Position numbers and translations under genes: made by a program. The notes beneath the pieces are model-generated. The model made no database searches and was not told where the DNA came from. It worked only from the letters and a program-made list of their open reading frames with translations. From NCBI GenBank assembly GCA_963702305.1, contig CAVPBX010000012.1, forward strand, positions 124,001 through 188,000: DNA of 64,000 bases. Reading direction: 5' to 3'. The DNA comes from PALSA-693 sp963702305. GTDB taxonomy: Bacteria; Actinomycetota; Acidimicrobiia; Acidimicrobiales; Palsa-688. Of the stretch, positions 18,471 through 27,270 are shown piece after piece. The stretch's first letter is position 1; the number at the start of each line of letters is the position of its first letter.

Positions 18471-19970
18471 GTGCGCCTTCCGGCCGCGTCCCTCGTGGTG
18501 CTCATCGGTCCCTCGGGCGCCGGCAAGTCGTACTGGGCCGCCGAGAATTTCCGCCCCGAGCAGATCGTGTCCTCGGACGCCCTGCGCGCCGCGGTCGGCG
18601 CCTCCGAGCACGACCAGCGGGCCGGCGCCGACGCCTTCGAGGTGCTCGACCTCATCCTGACCCGCCGGGTGGCCCGCCGGCTCTTGACCGTCGTCGACAC
18701 CGTCGGCCTCGACGCCGACCGGCGCGCCACCTACCGCGACCTGGCCCGCCGGCACGGGCTGGCGTGCCACGCCGTGGTGTTCGACACGCCGGCCGAGGTG
18801 TGCCGGGCCCGCAACCGCACCCGGGCCCGGCCGGTGCCGGCCAAGGTGCTCACGGGGCAGATCGCCGCCCGCGACCAGGTCGCGGCGCAGATCGCCGCCG
18901 AGGGCTTCGACGCCGTCCACCCGCCCCAGCCGGTCGACATCGTCCCCGCCGAACTGTTGGCGGCACCAGATGCGGCCGAGCGGCAGCGGCGCCAGCCCAC
19001 CGGGCTCCGTTTCGGACTCCAGCTGTCGTCGTTTGCCGGCGGCGACGGCAAGGAGCGGTTCGACGAGCGGCTGGCCGAGGCCGCCGCCCTGGCCGAGGCG
19101 GTGGGCTTCACCAGCCTGTGGGTCATGGACCACGTGGTGCAGATCCCGCAGGTGGGGCGACCGTGGGAGGACATGCCCGAAAGCTGGACCACCCTGGCCT
19201 GGCTGGCCGCCCATACCCGCACGGCCCGCCTCGGCACCTTGGTCACCGGCGTGACCCTGCGCAACCCGGCCCACCTGGCCAAGATCGTGGCCACCCTCGA
19301 CGTGTTGAGCAACGGCCGGGCCGTGTGCGGCCTGGGCCTGGCGTGGTGGAAATGGGAACACGACCTCTACGGCTGGACCTTTCCCGCCCCGGGGGACCGC
19401 TACGCGCTCCTGGAGGACACCCTGCAACTGCTCCCCGTCATGTGGGGCGCCGGATCGCCGCCCTTCAAGGGCCGGGTGCTCGACGTCCCGGAGACCATTT
19501 GCTATCCCCGACCGGTGCAGACCCACCTGCCGATCCTGGTGGGCGGCTCCGGTGAAAAACGGACCCTTCGCCTGACCGCCCGCTTCGCCGACGCGTGCAA
19601 CCTGTTCGGCGACCCGGCGACGGTCGCCCGCAAGCGGTCAATCCTGGAACGCCACTGCGAGGCGATCGACCGGGATCCGGCCGAAGTGCAGGTGACTCAC
19701 CTCTCCACTGCCGTCGTCGCGGACTCCCGTCGGGAGTTGGCCGTGACCGTCGATCGCCTGGGCTCCACCGCCGCCACCGCCGAACAGACCACCGAACGGC
19801 TCGGCGCCGGCCTCGTCGACGACCAGATCGGCCGTTACCGGCAGCTGGCCGAGGCCGGCGTGCACACCGCCATCGTGGCCCTGCCGGACGTGTTCGCGCC
19901 GGGGGCGCTCGAACGGTTCGGGCGGGTCATCGCCGCGTTCGATCGGACGGGGCCGGTATCGGCCTGGTAA
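18471..19970 (+). CDS. P-loop kinase / LLM F420-dependent oxidoreductase fusion
   Basis: A 499-residue two-domain protein. Residues 1 to about 165 form a polynucleotide kinase-like AAA_33 domain with Walker A LIGPSGAGKSYWA, a downstream VVDTVGLDADRR segment and a lid-like Arg-rich stretch. From about 180 on (RFGLQLSSFAGGDG) it is a luciferase-like TIM-barrel enzyme with GFTSLWVMDHVVQIP, NGRAVCGLGLAWWKWEHDLYG and LPILVGGSGEKRTL, typical of F420-dependent members. No stop occurs in any frame across the linker, so the fusion is not explained by an indel. It starts at GTG 18471. Its last 44 bp overlap the converging Rieske gene. Confidence 0.85.
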   Translation: MRLPAASLVVLIGPSGAGKSYWAAENFRPEQIVSSDALRAAVGASEHDQRAGADAFEVLDLILTRRVARRLLTVVDTVGLDADRRATYRDLARRHGLACHAVVFDTPAEVCRARNRTRARPVPAKVLTGQIAARDQVAAQIAAEGFDAVHPPQPVDIVPAELLAAPDAAERQRRQPTGLRFGLQLSSFAGGDGKERFDERLAEAAALAEAVGFTSLWVMDHVVQIPQVGRPWEDMPESWTTLAWLAAHTRTARLGTLVTGVTLRNPAHLAKIVATLDVLSNGRAVCGLGLAWWKWEHDLYGWTFPAPGDRYALLEDTLQLLPVMWGAGSPPFKGRVLDVPETICYPRPVQTHLPILVGGSGEKRTLRLTARFADACNLFGDPATVARKRSILERHCEAIDRDPAEVQVTHLSTAVVADSRRELAVTVDRLGSTAATAEQTTERLGAGLVDDQIGRYRQLAEAGVHTAIVALPDVFAPGALERFGRVIAAFDRTGPVSAW

Positions 19971-21729
19971 CGGCGGCCGGCTCGTCGTCCGCCAACTCGT
20001 ACAGCGGCTCGCCGCGCCGGAGCCGGGTGGCGATGCGCACCACCTGCGGCAGCTCGCGGCGCGTCGGGGTGTGGGCGGCCAGGAAGCGGGCGGTGCCGGC
20101 GAGGATGAGGGCGGCCTGCTCCGAGCCTTCCGGCCAGGCCGCGGACTGGCGCACGGCCGCTTCGTACATCTGAAACCAGTGGAACTCGGCATCCTCGTGC
20201 AGCAGCGCCGACCCCAAGGCGGCGAGCGCCTCGGCCCGGCTGCCGCCCCCGCGGAGCCAGCCGTACACGATGGCGCCGGCGTCGTCGACCCGATCCTGCT
20301 GGTCCCAGCAGGTCTGGAGGGCACCCAGGTGGGGCGGGGCCGATTGGGCGGCGTGACGACCGGGCAACAGGGCGGCGGGCACGTTGAGGAACCGGTCCAG
20401 GAAGACCTTGAGGGCACCCTGGTAGATCCCCCGCCACAGTTCCGGCGCCGGCGACCGCCGCACCATCTGGTGGACCGCGTTGGCGGAAGTGAAGGCGTGG
20501 TGGATGACGTCCCAGTCGCCGTGGTCGTTTTGGGTGTGGAAGCGGGTCACCCGGAGGGCAGCGGCGTAGGCGACGGCCCGGGCCAACTCCTCGGCGGCCG
20601 CGCCGGCGTCGACGGCCCGATCCAGGGCGGCGACGATCTCGGCCGGGTCGTCACCGAGGATGATCCACGCCAGGGCGTCGACGTCGTCGTCGCCCCGGAA
20701 CCGGCGAACGGACGCGGCCGCGAGGCGATCGGGCAACTCGCGGTCGGCTCGGGCCAGGAGCCCGACGAGGTCGAAGGGATGGCGCCAGGCGCCGGTCTCC
20801 TCGGCCCGGGACGCCCCGGCGGTCTGATGGGCGAGGGACGGGAGCACCTGGCCGGCGTGGTCCCAGCCCAGATGCTCGAGCACCTCGAACGCCTTGTTGG
20901 TGAAATCGATGGTGTGGCCACCGTCGAGGAACACGTGATCGGTGGCGGCCGCGCCCATGATGGCCGCCACGTCGCCGGGCGACTCCGCCGAGCGGACCGC
21001 GCTCGCCAGGCTCCGCTCGGCCGCGTCGCCGCTGCGGGTGTCGATGAAGCGGCGGTACCAGCGCCGCAGGCGGTCCGCTGGCAGCCTGGTGTCGAGCGCT
21101 TGGAGGGGGAACCGGGGGGCGCGGCCTCGGGTGTCGCGCGACACGAATGCCAGCCCGTGGACCAGGGCCAGGATCCGACCTTCCGGGTCGAGGTCCGGCA
21201 GCACGTTCGTCATGGCGGTGAGCACCGTGAGGCCGGATCCCCACCCGGCGGCCCGGTAGCGGGTGCCGAAGTCGACCCCCGCGCCCACCACCCGCGCCGT
21301 GGCGTCGGTGGGGCCGGATTCCTCGAAGAGGCCCAGGACGGCCTTGGTCATCACGAGCGTCAGCCCCTGCTCGAGTCCTTCGTCGAGCCGGCGCAGGTAG
21401 TGGGCGACCCGATCTCCGGGGGGTTCGACGATGACGACGACGTCGTCCCCGTCGAACTCGACCGGGTAGGCCCGCACGTCGTCGGCAAAGGGATCGAGCG
21501 TTCCCCCGGACTCCAGGTCGAAGCGGGCGTGGTGCCAGTGGCAGGTGAGCAGGCCGCTTTCCACCGTGCCGCGGTGCAGCGGAAAGCCCAGGTGCGGGCA
21601 GCGGTCGTCGACGGCGTAGGCCTTGTCGTCCGACCAGAAGACGCACACGGGCTGGGTCCCGATCTTGGTCACCAACTGGCCCTTGGCCATCAGCTCGTCG
21701 CTACCACCCACCCGGATGCGCTCTGGCAT
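19927..21729 (-). CDS. Rieske [2Fe-2S] domain protein with large helical C-terminal domain
   Basis: A 600-residue protein. The first 100 residues are a Rieske ferredoxin-like domain with both cluster-binding pairs, in CPHLGFPLHRG and CHWHHARFD (Cys-X-His, Cys-X2-His). The remaining 500 residues are mostly helical, with many His and Asp (for example HGLAFVSRDTRGR, TDHVFLDGGHTIDFTNKAFE, RFHTQNDHGDWDVIHHAF) and match no catalytic family I can name. It is not a ring-hydroxylating oxygenase by eye. The ATG at 21729 follows GAGGAGGATCCC and is preferred to the GTG further upstream. An electron-transfer or oxygenase-like role is inferred only. Confidence 0.8.
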   Translation of the reverse strand: MPERIRVGGSDELMAKGQLVTKIGTQPVCVFWSDDKAYAVDDRCPHLGFPLHRGTVESGLLTCHWHHARFDLESGGTLDPFADDVRAYPVEFDGDDVVVIVEPPGDRVAHYLRRLDEGLEQGLTLVMTKAVLGLFEESGPTDATARVVGAGVDFGTRYRAAGWGSGLTVLTAMTNVLPDLDPEGRILALVHGLAFVSRDTRGRAPRFPLQALDTRLPADRLRRWYRRFIDTRSGDAAERSLASAVRSAESPGDVAAIMGAAATDHVFLDGGHTIDFTNKAFEVLEHLGWDHAGQVLPSLAHQTAGASRAEETGAWRHPFDLVGLLARADRELPDRLAAASVRRFRGDDDVDALAWIILGDDPAEIVAALDRAVDAGAAAEELARAVAYAAALRVTRFHTQNDHGDWDVIHHAFTSANAVHQMVRRSPAPELWRGIYQGALKVFLDRFLNVPAALLPGRHAAQSAPPHLGALQTCWDQQDRVDDAGAIVYGWLRGGGSRAEALAALGSALLHEDAEFHWFQMYEAAVRQSAAWPEGSEQAALILAGTARFLAAHTPTRRELPQVVRIATRLRRGEPLYELADDEPAAVTRPIPAPSDRTRR

Positions 21730-21829
21730 GGGATCCTCCTCGTCGTCCACGTCCGTCAGCAGGCTACGACCTCAAGTCTCCTTGAGGTCAAGGGGTGGGC
21801 TCAGGGGGCGGGCTGAGGGGGGCCGGGCC

Positions 21830-22453
21830 TCAGTAGCCGCCGCCCGAGCCCGACCCGCCCGACGTGGTCGCCGGCGTCGAGGAGGTAGTGGTGGCCGGCA
21901 TGCCACCTGCGGTGATCGCCGTCCAGGTGCCGCCGAAGCTGACGACGCCCTCGCCGTTGGCCTGGCCTGACCCGGTGTCACCCGAGTAGGTGTAGAGCGG
22001 CCAGCCTCCGTAGGTGAGGCGCGCCGCACCCGACGGGTCCTTGGCGGTGCCGAGGAGCGAGACCTGGGCGCCGGTGCCGGCGGCGCCCGCGGTGACGCCG
22101 GAGGGCAGGGCGGCCGGCGGCCAGAAGGTGGTGCAGCCGTTGCCGGTGACGCAAGTGACCTTTCCGCCCTGCTCCGAGGAGAGGATGTAGAGGGTGCGGC
22201 CCTTGCCGTTGACGAGCACGGTGCCGAGCTTGGGGACAGTGGCGGTGCTCACCGTCACCGTCGCCGCCGGGACGGGGGCCGGCGACGCAGCCGGCGAGGT
22301 GGCCGCCGGCGCCGCGCCGGTGGTCGCCGGCGAAGTGGTGGCGGTCTTGGCTGATGAGCTCCCGCAGGCGGCGAGCAGGAGCGCGCCGCCGGCCATGGCC
22401 GCCAGCGGCCACGACAGGGTGCGAGGGCGTACGCGAACAAAGGGTGAAGTCAT
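21830..22453 (-). CDS. Lipoprotein with Y-X4-D repeats (COG4315-like)
   Basis: A 207-residue secreted lipoprotein. The signal peptide ends in LLLAACGSS, giving a lipidated Cys near residue 30. An Ala/Thr/Pro-rich linker leads to a domain with GKGRTLYILSSEQGGKVTC, NGCTTFWPPA and GGWPLYTYSGDTGSGQANGE, the characteristic repeat pattern of this family. The biochemical role is unknown; relatives are often surface-exposed and linked to redox or copper stress, which is not shown here. It is divergent from the small VOC gene. Confidence 0.87.
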   Translation of the reverse strand: MTSPFVRVRPRTLSWPLAAMAGGALLLAACGSSSAKTATTSPATTGAAPAATSPAASPAPVPAATVTVSTATVPKLGTVLVNGKGRTLYILSSEQGGKVTCVTGNGCTTFWPPAALPSGVTAGAAGTGAQVSLLGTAKDPSGAARLTYGGWPLYTYSGDTGSGQANGEGVVSFGGTWTAITAGGMPATTTSSTPATTSGGSGSGGGY

Positions 22454-22536
22454 GGTGTTTTCTCGGCCTCCCGACGCGAAATTCTCAGTCGTATTACGCC
22501 GGGGCGCGACGGGGAGATTGCTGGCAGACTTCGGGC

Positions 22537-22911
22537 ATGCGGGTCACCGGACTCGACCACCTGGTGCTCAACGTCGCCGACGTCGAGCGGTCGCTGGCGT
22601 ACTACTCCGAGGTGCTCGGACTCCCGGGCGAACGGGTCGAGGAATGGCGGCGGGGCGAGGTCCTGTTTCCGTCAGTGCGCATCGACGCCGGCACCATCAT
22701 CGATCTGCTGCCCGCGGCCCGGGAGGGGGAAAACCTCAATCATCTGTGCCTGGTCGTCCCCGCGTCCGATTGGGAGGAGGCGCTCAACTCGCCGGCGGTC
22801 GAGGTCCTGGGCGGCCCGGCGGAGTTGTTTGGCGCCCGCGGCCAGGGCCTGTCGTTCTACACCCGCGACCCCGATGGCAACACCATCGAACTGCGCCACT
22901 ACGGCGACTGA
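22537..22911 (+). CDS. VOC family protein (glyoxalase/bleomycin resistance fold)
   Basis: A 124-residue single-domain VOC protein. It starts RVTGLDHLVLNVADVERSLAYY with the first metal-type His, and ends with SFYTRDPDGNTIELRHYG carrying the usual C-terminal Glu. Such proteins bind a divalent metal and act as lyases, isomerases, dioxygenases or drug binders; the activity cannot be assigned. The ATG at 22537 is chosen from the conserved start. Its last 13 bases overlap the YjbR gene on the other strand. Confidence 0.87.
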   Translation: MRVTGLDHLVLNVADVERSLAYYSEVLGLPGERVEEWRRGEVLFPSVRIDAGTIIDLLPAAREGENLNHLCLVVPASDWEEALNSPAVEVLGGPAELFGARGQGLSFYTRDPDGNTIELRHYGD

Positions 22912-23240
22912 ATCTCCGCGGCCACCCGCTTGGGGACGACCATGCGCCACGCGTCCAGGACGAGTTCGCGGAGTTCAGCCGCGTCGATGGCGGCCAACCG
23001 CACCACGACCCAGTGGTAACGCAGATCGGAAGACCGCGGCATCAGAAATTTCTCCGGATCGGAATCGACCAGCGCCGACCGCTCCTCCTTGGGAAAGGCG
23101 AATCCCATCAGCGATTCGTCGCGTGAGAACGCCAGGTAGACGAGGCGGCCCACCCGGAACTTGACCCGATCGCCAACCACCACCTCGTAGCTGCGCGGCA
23201 GGGAGGCAACCAGCTTCCGCACGTCCTCTATCGTCGCCAT
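22899..23240 (-). CDS. MmcQ/YjbR family protein
   Basis: A 113-residue protein of the YjbR fold, with MATIEDVRKLVASLPRSYE at the start and RYHWVVVRLAAIDAAELRELV near the end. The fold resembles a small nucleic-acid-binding domain, but its role is not established. The ATG at 23240 begins the conserved region; the longer upstream frame is antisense to the SDR gene. It is the first of three YjbR-type genes in this window. It is divergent from the SDR gene with 27 bp between them. Confidence 0.85.
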   Translation of the reverse strand: MATIEDVRKLVASLPRSYEVVVGDRVKFRVGRLVYLAFSRDESLMGFAFPKEERSALVDSDPEKFLMPRSSDLRYHWVVVRLAAIDAAELRELVLDAWRMVVPKRVAAEIQSP

Positions 23241-23267
23241 CCAGCTCGACGTTATGGAGGCCGGCTG

Positions 23268-24188
23268 ATGAGTGCCAAGTGGACCGCACGCGACGTGCCC
23301 GACCAGCGGGGCCGGGTCGCGGTCATCACCGGCGCCAACACGGGGATCGGCTACGAGGCGGCCGCGGTGCTGGCAGCCCGGGGCGCCACCGTGGTCCTGG
23401 CCTGCCGCAACGAGGAGAAGGGGCGGGAGGCGGCTCGCCGCATCCAGGAAGCGTCGCCGGGCGCGGTGGTGGAGCTCGAAGCACTCGATCTGTCGTCGCT
23501 GGCCTCGGTGCACGGCTTCGCCAAGCAACTGCACGCCACCCACCCCCGGGTGGACCTCCTCATCAACAACGCCGGGCTGATGTGGACGCCCCCCGGCACC
23601 ACGGCCGACGGTTACGAGCTGCAGTTCGGCACCAACCATCTCGGCCATTTCGCCCTCACCGGCCAAGTGCTCGACCTGCTCCTGACGGTCCCCGGGTCGC
23701 GGGTGGTGACGATTTCGAGCGTGGGCCACCGGACCGGCCGCATCGACTTCGAGGATCTGCAGTCCGAGCGCCGCTACGGCCGGCACCGGGCCTACGCCCA
23801 GTCGAAGCTGGCCAACCTGATGTTCACCTACGAGTTGCAAGGCCGGCTGGCGGCCATCAAGGCCCCGACCATCGCGGTGGCCGCCCACCCCGGCGGGGCC
23901 AGCACCGAGCTGGTGCGCAACGCGCCCGCGGCCATCCGGGTGCTCGAACGGGCCTTCGGCTCGTTGGTGATGCAACCGGCGTACATGGGCGCCTGGCCCA
24001 CTCTGCGGGCCGCAGTCGACCCGGACGTGCGGGGCGGCGATTACTACGGGCCGTCCGGTTTCCTGGAGCAGCGGGGCGCACCGAAGCTGGTCCACTCGTC
24101 GAAGCGGTCGTACGACCGCGGGACCCAGCGCCGCCTGTGGGAGGTGTCGGAGCAGTTGACCGGCGTCATCTATCCCGCCGGGTTGTAG
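23268..24188 (+). CDS. Short-chain dehydrogenase/reductase (retinol dehydrogenase/POR-like)
   Basis: A 306-residue Rossmann-fold oxidoreductase. It shows the cofactor motif VITGANTGIGYEAAAVL, the structural LLINNAGLMW, the catalytic Ser in VVTISSVGHRTG and the catalytic YAQSKLAN. An Arg after the first strand (ACRNEEKGREAA) suggests NADP(H). The length and HPGGASTELVRN segment match the retinol dehydrogenase/protochlorophyllide reductase-like subgroup common in actinobacteria. The substrate is not known. Confidence 0.9.
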   Translation: MSAKWTARDVPDQRGRVAVITGANTGIGYEAAAVLAARGATVVLACRNEEKGREAARRIQEASPGAVVELEALDLSSLASVHGFAKQLHATHPRVDLLINNAGLMWTPPGTTADGYELQFGTNHLGHFALTGQVLDLLLTVPGSRVVTISSVGHRTGRIDFEDLQSERRYGRHRAYAQSKLANLMFTYELQGRLAAIKAPTIAVAAHPGGASTELVRNAPAAIRVLERAFGSLVMQPAYMGAWPTLRAAVDPDVRGGDYYGPSGFLEQRGAPKLVHSSKRSYDRGTQRRLWEVSEQLTGVIYPAGL

Positions 24189-24230
24189 CCGGGCCAGGCG
24201 TTGGACACCGGCCCGCCGTAGTCTCGCCTT

Positions 24231-25262
24231 ATGAACTATCGATCACTCGGCCGTACCGGTGTAAAAGTCAGCCCGTTGTGCCTCGGCGCCATGATGTTTG
24301 GCGGCTGGGGCAATCCCGACCACGACGACTCCATCGCCATCATCCACGCCGCCCTGGACGCCGGCATCAACTTCATCGACACCGCCGACGTGTACTCGGC
24401 GGGCGAGTCCGAAACCATCGTCGGCAAGGCGCTCAAAGGGCGGCGGGACCAGGTGGTGCTCGCCACCAAGTTCCACGGCACCATGGGCGAGGATCCCAAC
24501 ATGGCCGGCAACTCCCGGCGGTGGATCATGCGGGCGTGCGAGGACAGCCTGCGCCGGCTCGGGACCGACTACCTCGACCTGTACCAGGTGCACCGGCCGG
24601 AGCCCGACACGGATATCGACGAAACCTTGGGCGCCCTGACGGACCTGGTCCACCAGGGCAAGATCCGCTATCTGGGCTCGTCCACCTTCCCCGCCTCGGC
24701 CATCGTCGAGGCCCAATGGGTGGCCGAACGGCGCCAGCGTGAGCGTTTTCTCTGCGAACAACCGCCCTACTCGATGCTGGTCCGCGGCGTCGAAGCCGAG
24801 ATCCTGCCGACCTGCCAGAAGTACGGCATGGGCGTGATCCCCTGGAGCCCGCTTGCGGGCGGTTGGCTGTCCGGCAACTGGCGCCTGGGCGCCGAGAACC
24901 TGGGCAGCCGGCGGGCGTCGCGGATCCCCGACCGTTACGACATGTCCAAGCCGGAAAACCAGAAGAAGCTGGAAGCGGCCGACGCCCTGGCTGTCCTCGC
25001 CGAGAAGAGCGGGCTGAGCCTCATCCACCTGGCCATCGCGTTCGTCATCCGCCATCCCGCGGTCACCTCGGCCATCATCGGGCCCCGCACCCGGGAGCAC
25101 CTCGACAGCCAGCTCGGCGCCGCGGACGTCCGGCTGACCGACGACATCCTGGACGCCATCGACGAGATCGTCCCGCCCGGGACGAACTACAGCTGGGCCG
25201 ACGCCGGCTACGTGCCGCCGTCGATCGCCAGCGCCTGGCGGCGCCGGCGACCGCTGCGGTGA
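24231..25262 (+). CDS. Aldo/keto reductase
   Basis: A 343-residue NADPH-dependent TIM-barrel reductase. The start MNYRSLGRTGVKVSPLCLG, the catalytic region NFIDTADVYSAGESE with Asp and Tyr, KFHG with the Lys, and a later YQVHRPEPDTDIDETLGAL all fit the AKR superfamily, closest in layout to the YajO/Tas-like group. It ends in TGA overlapping the GTG of the small downstream gene, so the two are translationally coupled. Confidence 0.92.
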   Translation: MNYRSLGRTGVKVSPLCLGAMMFGGWGNPDHDDSIAIIHAALDAGINFIDTADVYSAGESETIVGKALKGRRDQVVLATKFHGTMGEDPNMAGNSRRWIMRACEDSLRRLGTDYLDLYQVHRPEPDTDIDETLGALTDLVHQGKIRYLGSSTFPASAIVEAQWVAERRQRERFLCEQPPYSMLVRGVEAEILPTCQKYGMGVIPWSPLAGGWLSGNWRLGAENLGSRRASRIPDRYDMSKPENQKKLEAADALAVLAEKSGLSLIHLAIAFVIRHPAVTSAIIGPRTREHLDSQLGAADVRLTDDILDAIDEIVPPGTNYSWADAGYVPPSIASAWRRRRPLR

Positions 25263-25546
25263 TCGAGATCATGCGCTTCCGGCTGGCGCCGGGCGCGGAC
25301 GTGTCGGCCTTCCTGGCCGCGGACCGCCGGGTCCAGACGGACTTCGCCTACCAGCAGGCCGGTCTGCTCCGGCGCACGACCGCCCACGACGGCGACGGCG
25401 GTTGGATCGTCATCGACCTGTGGCGCAGCCCCGCCGACGCGGCCGCCTGCGACGCCGCCTGGGGCCACGAGCCGGTGACGGCGGAGTTCATGGCGCTCGT
25501 CGACCCGGCCACGATCCACACGGAGCGTTACCAGGCCCTGGACTGA
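25259..25546 (+). CDS. Small dimeric alpha-beta barrel-like protein
   Basis: A 95-residue protein beginning at a GTG that overlaps the aldo/keto reductase stop by four bases. The pattern IEIMRFRLAPGADVSAFLAADRR, then GGWIVIDLWRSPADAAACD, resembles ferredoxin-like domains of the antibiotic-biosynthesis monooxygenase or Dabb type. No catalytic residues are evident. The coupling suggests it works with the reductase, perhaps as a small oxygenase or accessory protein. Confidence 0.7.
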   Translation: MIEIMRFRLAPGADVSAFLAADRRVQTDFAYQQAGLLRRTTAHDGDGGWIVIDLWRSPADAAACDAAWGHEPVTAEFMALVDPATIHTERYQALD

Positions 25547-25583
25547 CCCGGCGGGCCCGGCCCGGCCCGGCGTCGCCGCCGGG

Positions 25584-25913
25584 TTACTGCTGGACGAGGA
25601 CGACCGGCTGGCCCTCGGGATCGCGGATGGTGGCCAGGGTCGGCCCGCCCGGAACGTCGAACGGCTCGGCCCCGATGCTGCCACCCAGCTCCACCGCCAG
25701 GTCCAGCGCGGCCCGGAGGTCGCGCACCTGGACGTACAGGGTCACCCCGGTGTGCTGGCCCTGGCGAATGTGGCCGGCCGGTCCGGGCTCGGGACCGCCG
25801 AGACCGGGGGCGATGTTCATGATCGGGCCGGCGCCGATGTCCCAGTGGCACAGCCCGCGATAGAACGCGGCCTGCCGTTCGGCGTCCCGAGCGACGATCT
25901 CCCAGTGCACCAC
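25584..25913 (-). CDS. VOC family protein
   Basis: A 109-residue single VOC domain, with VHWEIVARDAERQAAFYRGL at the start, the central GVTLYVQVRDLRAALDLAVELGG (two beta-alpha units) and the end TLATIRDPEGQPVVLVQQ. Two adjacent GTG codons at 25913 and 25910 are the possible starts. The last metal-ligand Glu is replaced by Val at the usual place, so metal binding is uncertain. Upstream of it lies a 16-bp tandem repeat. Confidence 0.83.
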   Translation of the reverse strand: MVHWEIVARDAERQAAFYRGLCHWDIGAGPIMNIAPGLGGPEPGPAGHIRQGQHTGVTLYVQVRDLRAALDLAVELGGSIGAEPFDVPGGPTLATIRDPEGQPVVLVQQ

Positions 25914-25956
25914 CGGCCTGGCCCAGTCCTCACCCAGGCGCCACGGCGTCTCCCTT

Positions 25957-26050
25957 ATCAGCGGTCCGGCTCATCAGCGGTCCGGCTCATCAGCGGTCCG
26001 GCTCATCAGCGGTCCGGCTCATCAGCGGTCCGGCTCATCAGCGGTCTGGC
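25957..26050. repeat. 16-bp intergenic tandem repeat, five perfect copies and one partial
   Basis: ATCAGCGGTCCGGCTC repeats exactly at 16-bp steps from 25957, with a final copy carrying one change. It lies between the VOC start and the aquaporin stop. No spacers separate the units, so it is not a CRISPR. The period is not a multiple of three, consistent with non-coding DNA. Confidence 0.93.
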
Positions 26051-26105
26051 GACAGGTTGGCACAGGTGGCGGCCGGGCGGTCTCGCGGTTTGGCCGACGC
26101 GCCCG

Positions 26106-26951
26106 TCAGGCCCGGGCGGCGACCGGCAAACTGGTCGCCATCGTCGACGGGTACCGGGCATCGTGGAACAACTTGGCGGTCTGGGTCTCGATGCCGGGAA
26201 TGGCATTGAACCCCGCCACCGCCACCACGGCGCCGGCCGGCGGCCCGACCAGGTACACCCACAGGTTGGCGAGGTTCGGGGCCAGCAGGGCCGGCGCCAG
26301 GCTGCGGGCCGGGTTGAGCGACGTCCCGGTCCAGGGGGCGCCCTGCCACACCAGCGCGGCGACGAGGATCCACACCAGCAGCGGGGTCCACGGCGCCGTC
26401 CGGGCCGATGACACCATGCCCAGGATGCCGGCGACCAGCAACGCGGTCATGAACGCCTCCACCCCGGCGGCCCCGGCCGCGCCCAGGCCGTGGCCCGGCT
26501 GGGTGACGCCGAGGCCGACGGCGCGGGCCTTCGCCCCCCACCACCAGCGCACCAGCGCGGTGCCAGCGAAGGCGCCGGCCACCTGGGCCACCACGTAGCC
26601 GGCCAGATCGTGGACGTGCATGTGGCCGCGCCGCCAGAACGCCAGGGAGACCGAAGGATTGAGGTGCGCGCCCGAGAGGCGGCCCAGCGGGCTGACCGCC
26701 ACCAGCGAACCGCTGCCGGCGAAGAGCAGACCGGTGATCAGGAGGCGCGCCGAGTGGTCTGGCACGGCCGACGCCACCGGGCTGCCGGGCCCAAAATCGA
26801 GGCAGATCGCCGACAGCCCACCCAGCAGCAGGAAGGCGGTGCCCACCAGCTCGCAGGCCCACTCGGCCCAGTGCCAACCCCCGGTGGCGCCCGTTCCCAC
26901 CACCTCGGCGCCGGCCCGGCCCGGCAGTCTCGACCGAGTCCCGCCGACCAT
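26106..26951 (-). CDS. Aquaporin / MIP family channel
   Basis: A 281-residue membrane channel for water or small neutral solutes, with six hydrophobic segments. The two pore loops are GAHLNPSVSLAFW and GTSLNPARSLAPALL. The first loop has NPS instead of NPA, while the second is canonical, and the conserved Arg follows. The ATG at 26951 is favoured; the open frame beyond it is Pro/Arg-rich shadow of the G-rich repeat. Whether it is selective for water or glycerol cannot be told. Confidence 0.88.
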   Translation of the reverse strand: MVGGTRSRLPGRAGAEVVGTGATGGWHWAEWACELVGTAFLLLGGLSAICLDFGPGSPVASAVPDHSARLLITGLLFAGSGSLVAVSPLGRLSGAHLNPSVSLAFWRRGHMHVHDLAGYVVAQVAGAFAGTALVRWWWGAKARAVGLGVTQPGHGLGAAGAAGVEAFMTALLVAGILGMVSSARTAPWTPLLVWILVAALVWQGAPWTGTSLNPARSLAPALLAPNLANLWVYLVGPPAGAVVAVAGFNAIPGIETQTAKLFHDARYPSTMATSLPVAARA

Positions 26952-26976
26952 GGCGTCGATGCTAGCGACGGCCCTG

Positions 26977-27070
26977 AGGGGCGCCGGCGGGGGGCAGACG
27001 GGGGGCCGGCGGGGGGCCGGCGGGGGGGCCGGCGGGCGCCCTGCGGGGGGCCGGCGGGCGCCCTGCGGGC
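26977..27070. repeat. G-run-rich imperfect repeat upstream of the aquaporin gene
   Basis: A stretch of repeated GGGGGGCCGGC and GGGCGCCCTGC units with several runs of six or seven Gs. It lies in the promoter-proximal gap of the aquaporin gene and could form unusual DNA structure or mislead base callers. Confidence 0.75.
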
Positions 27071-27270
27071 CGAGGACCCGGAGACCCTGGCCCGTCTTTT
27101 CATGGGGGCGCTGACCCGAGGCGCCCATGCTCATCCAACTCGTCCCAACCCCGCCGCACCCGCAACGCGGTCGCCACCGGTATGCGGCGGCTGCTGTCGG
27201 GGTTGTCGGCCTAGGGCCGGCGGCAGCTGGGCTGGCGGTGAGCGGGATCCCAGCCGGCCGCGGCCCCTCT
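27071..27270. other. Intergenic region without a convincing gene
   Basis: Part of the roughly 410-bp gap between the aquaporin start and the phosphoesterase stop. A short open frame at 27127-27324 has no recognisable product or ribosome site, so I do not call a gene here. Confidence 0.5.

Noticed and set aside
25957..26050. A possible CRISPR array
   Set aside because: The 16-bp units follow each other with no spacers and there are no cas genes nearby. It is a simple tandem repeat.
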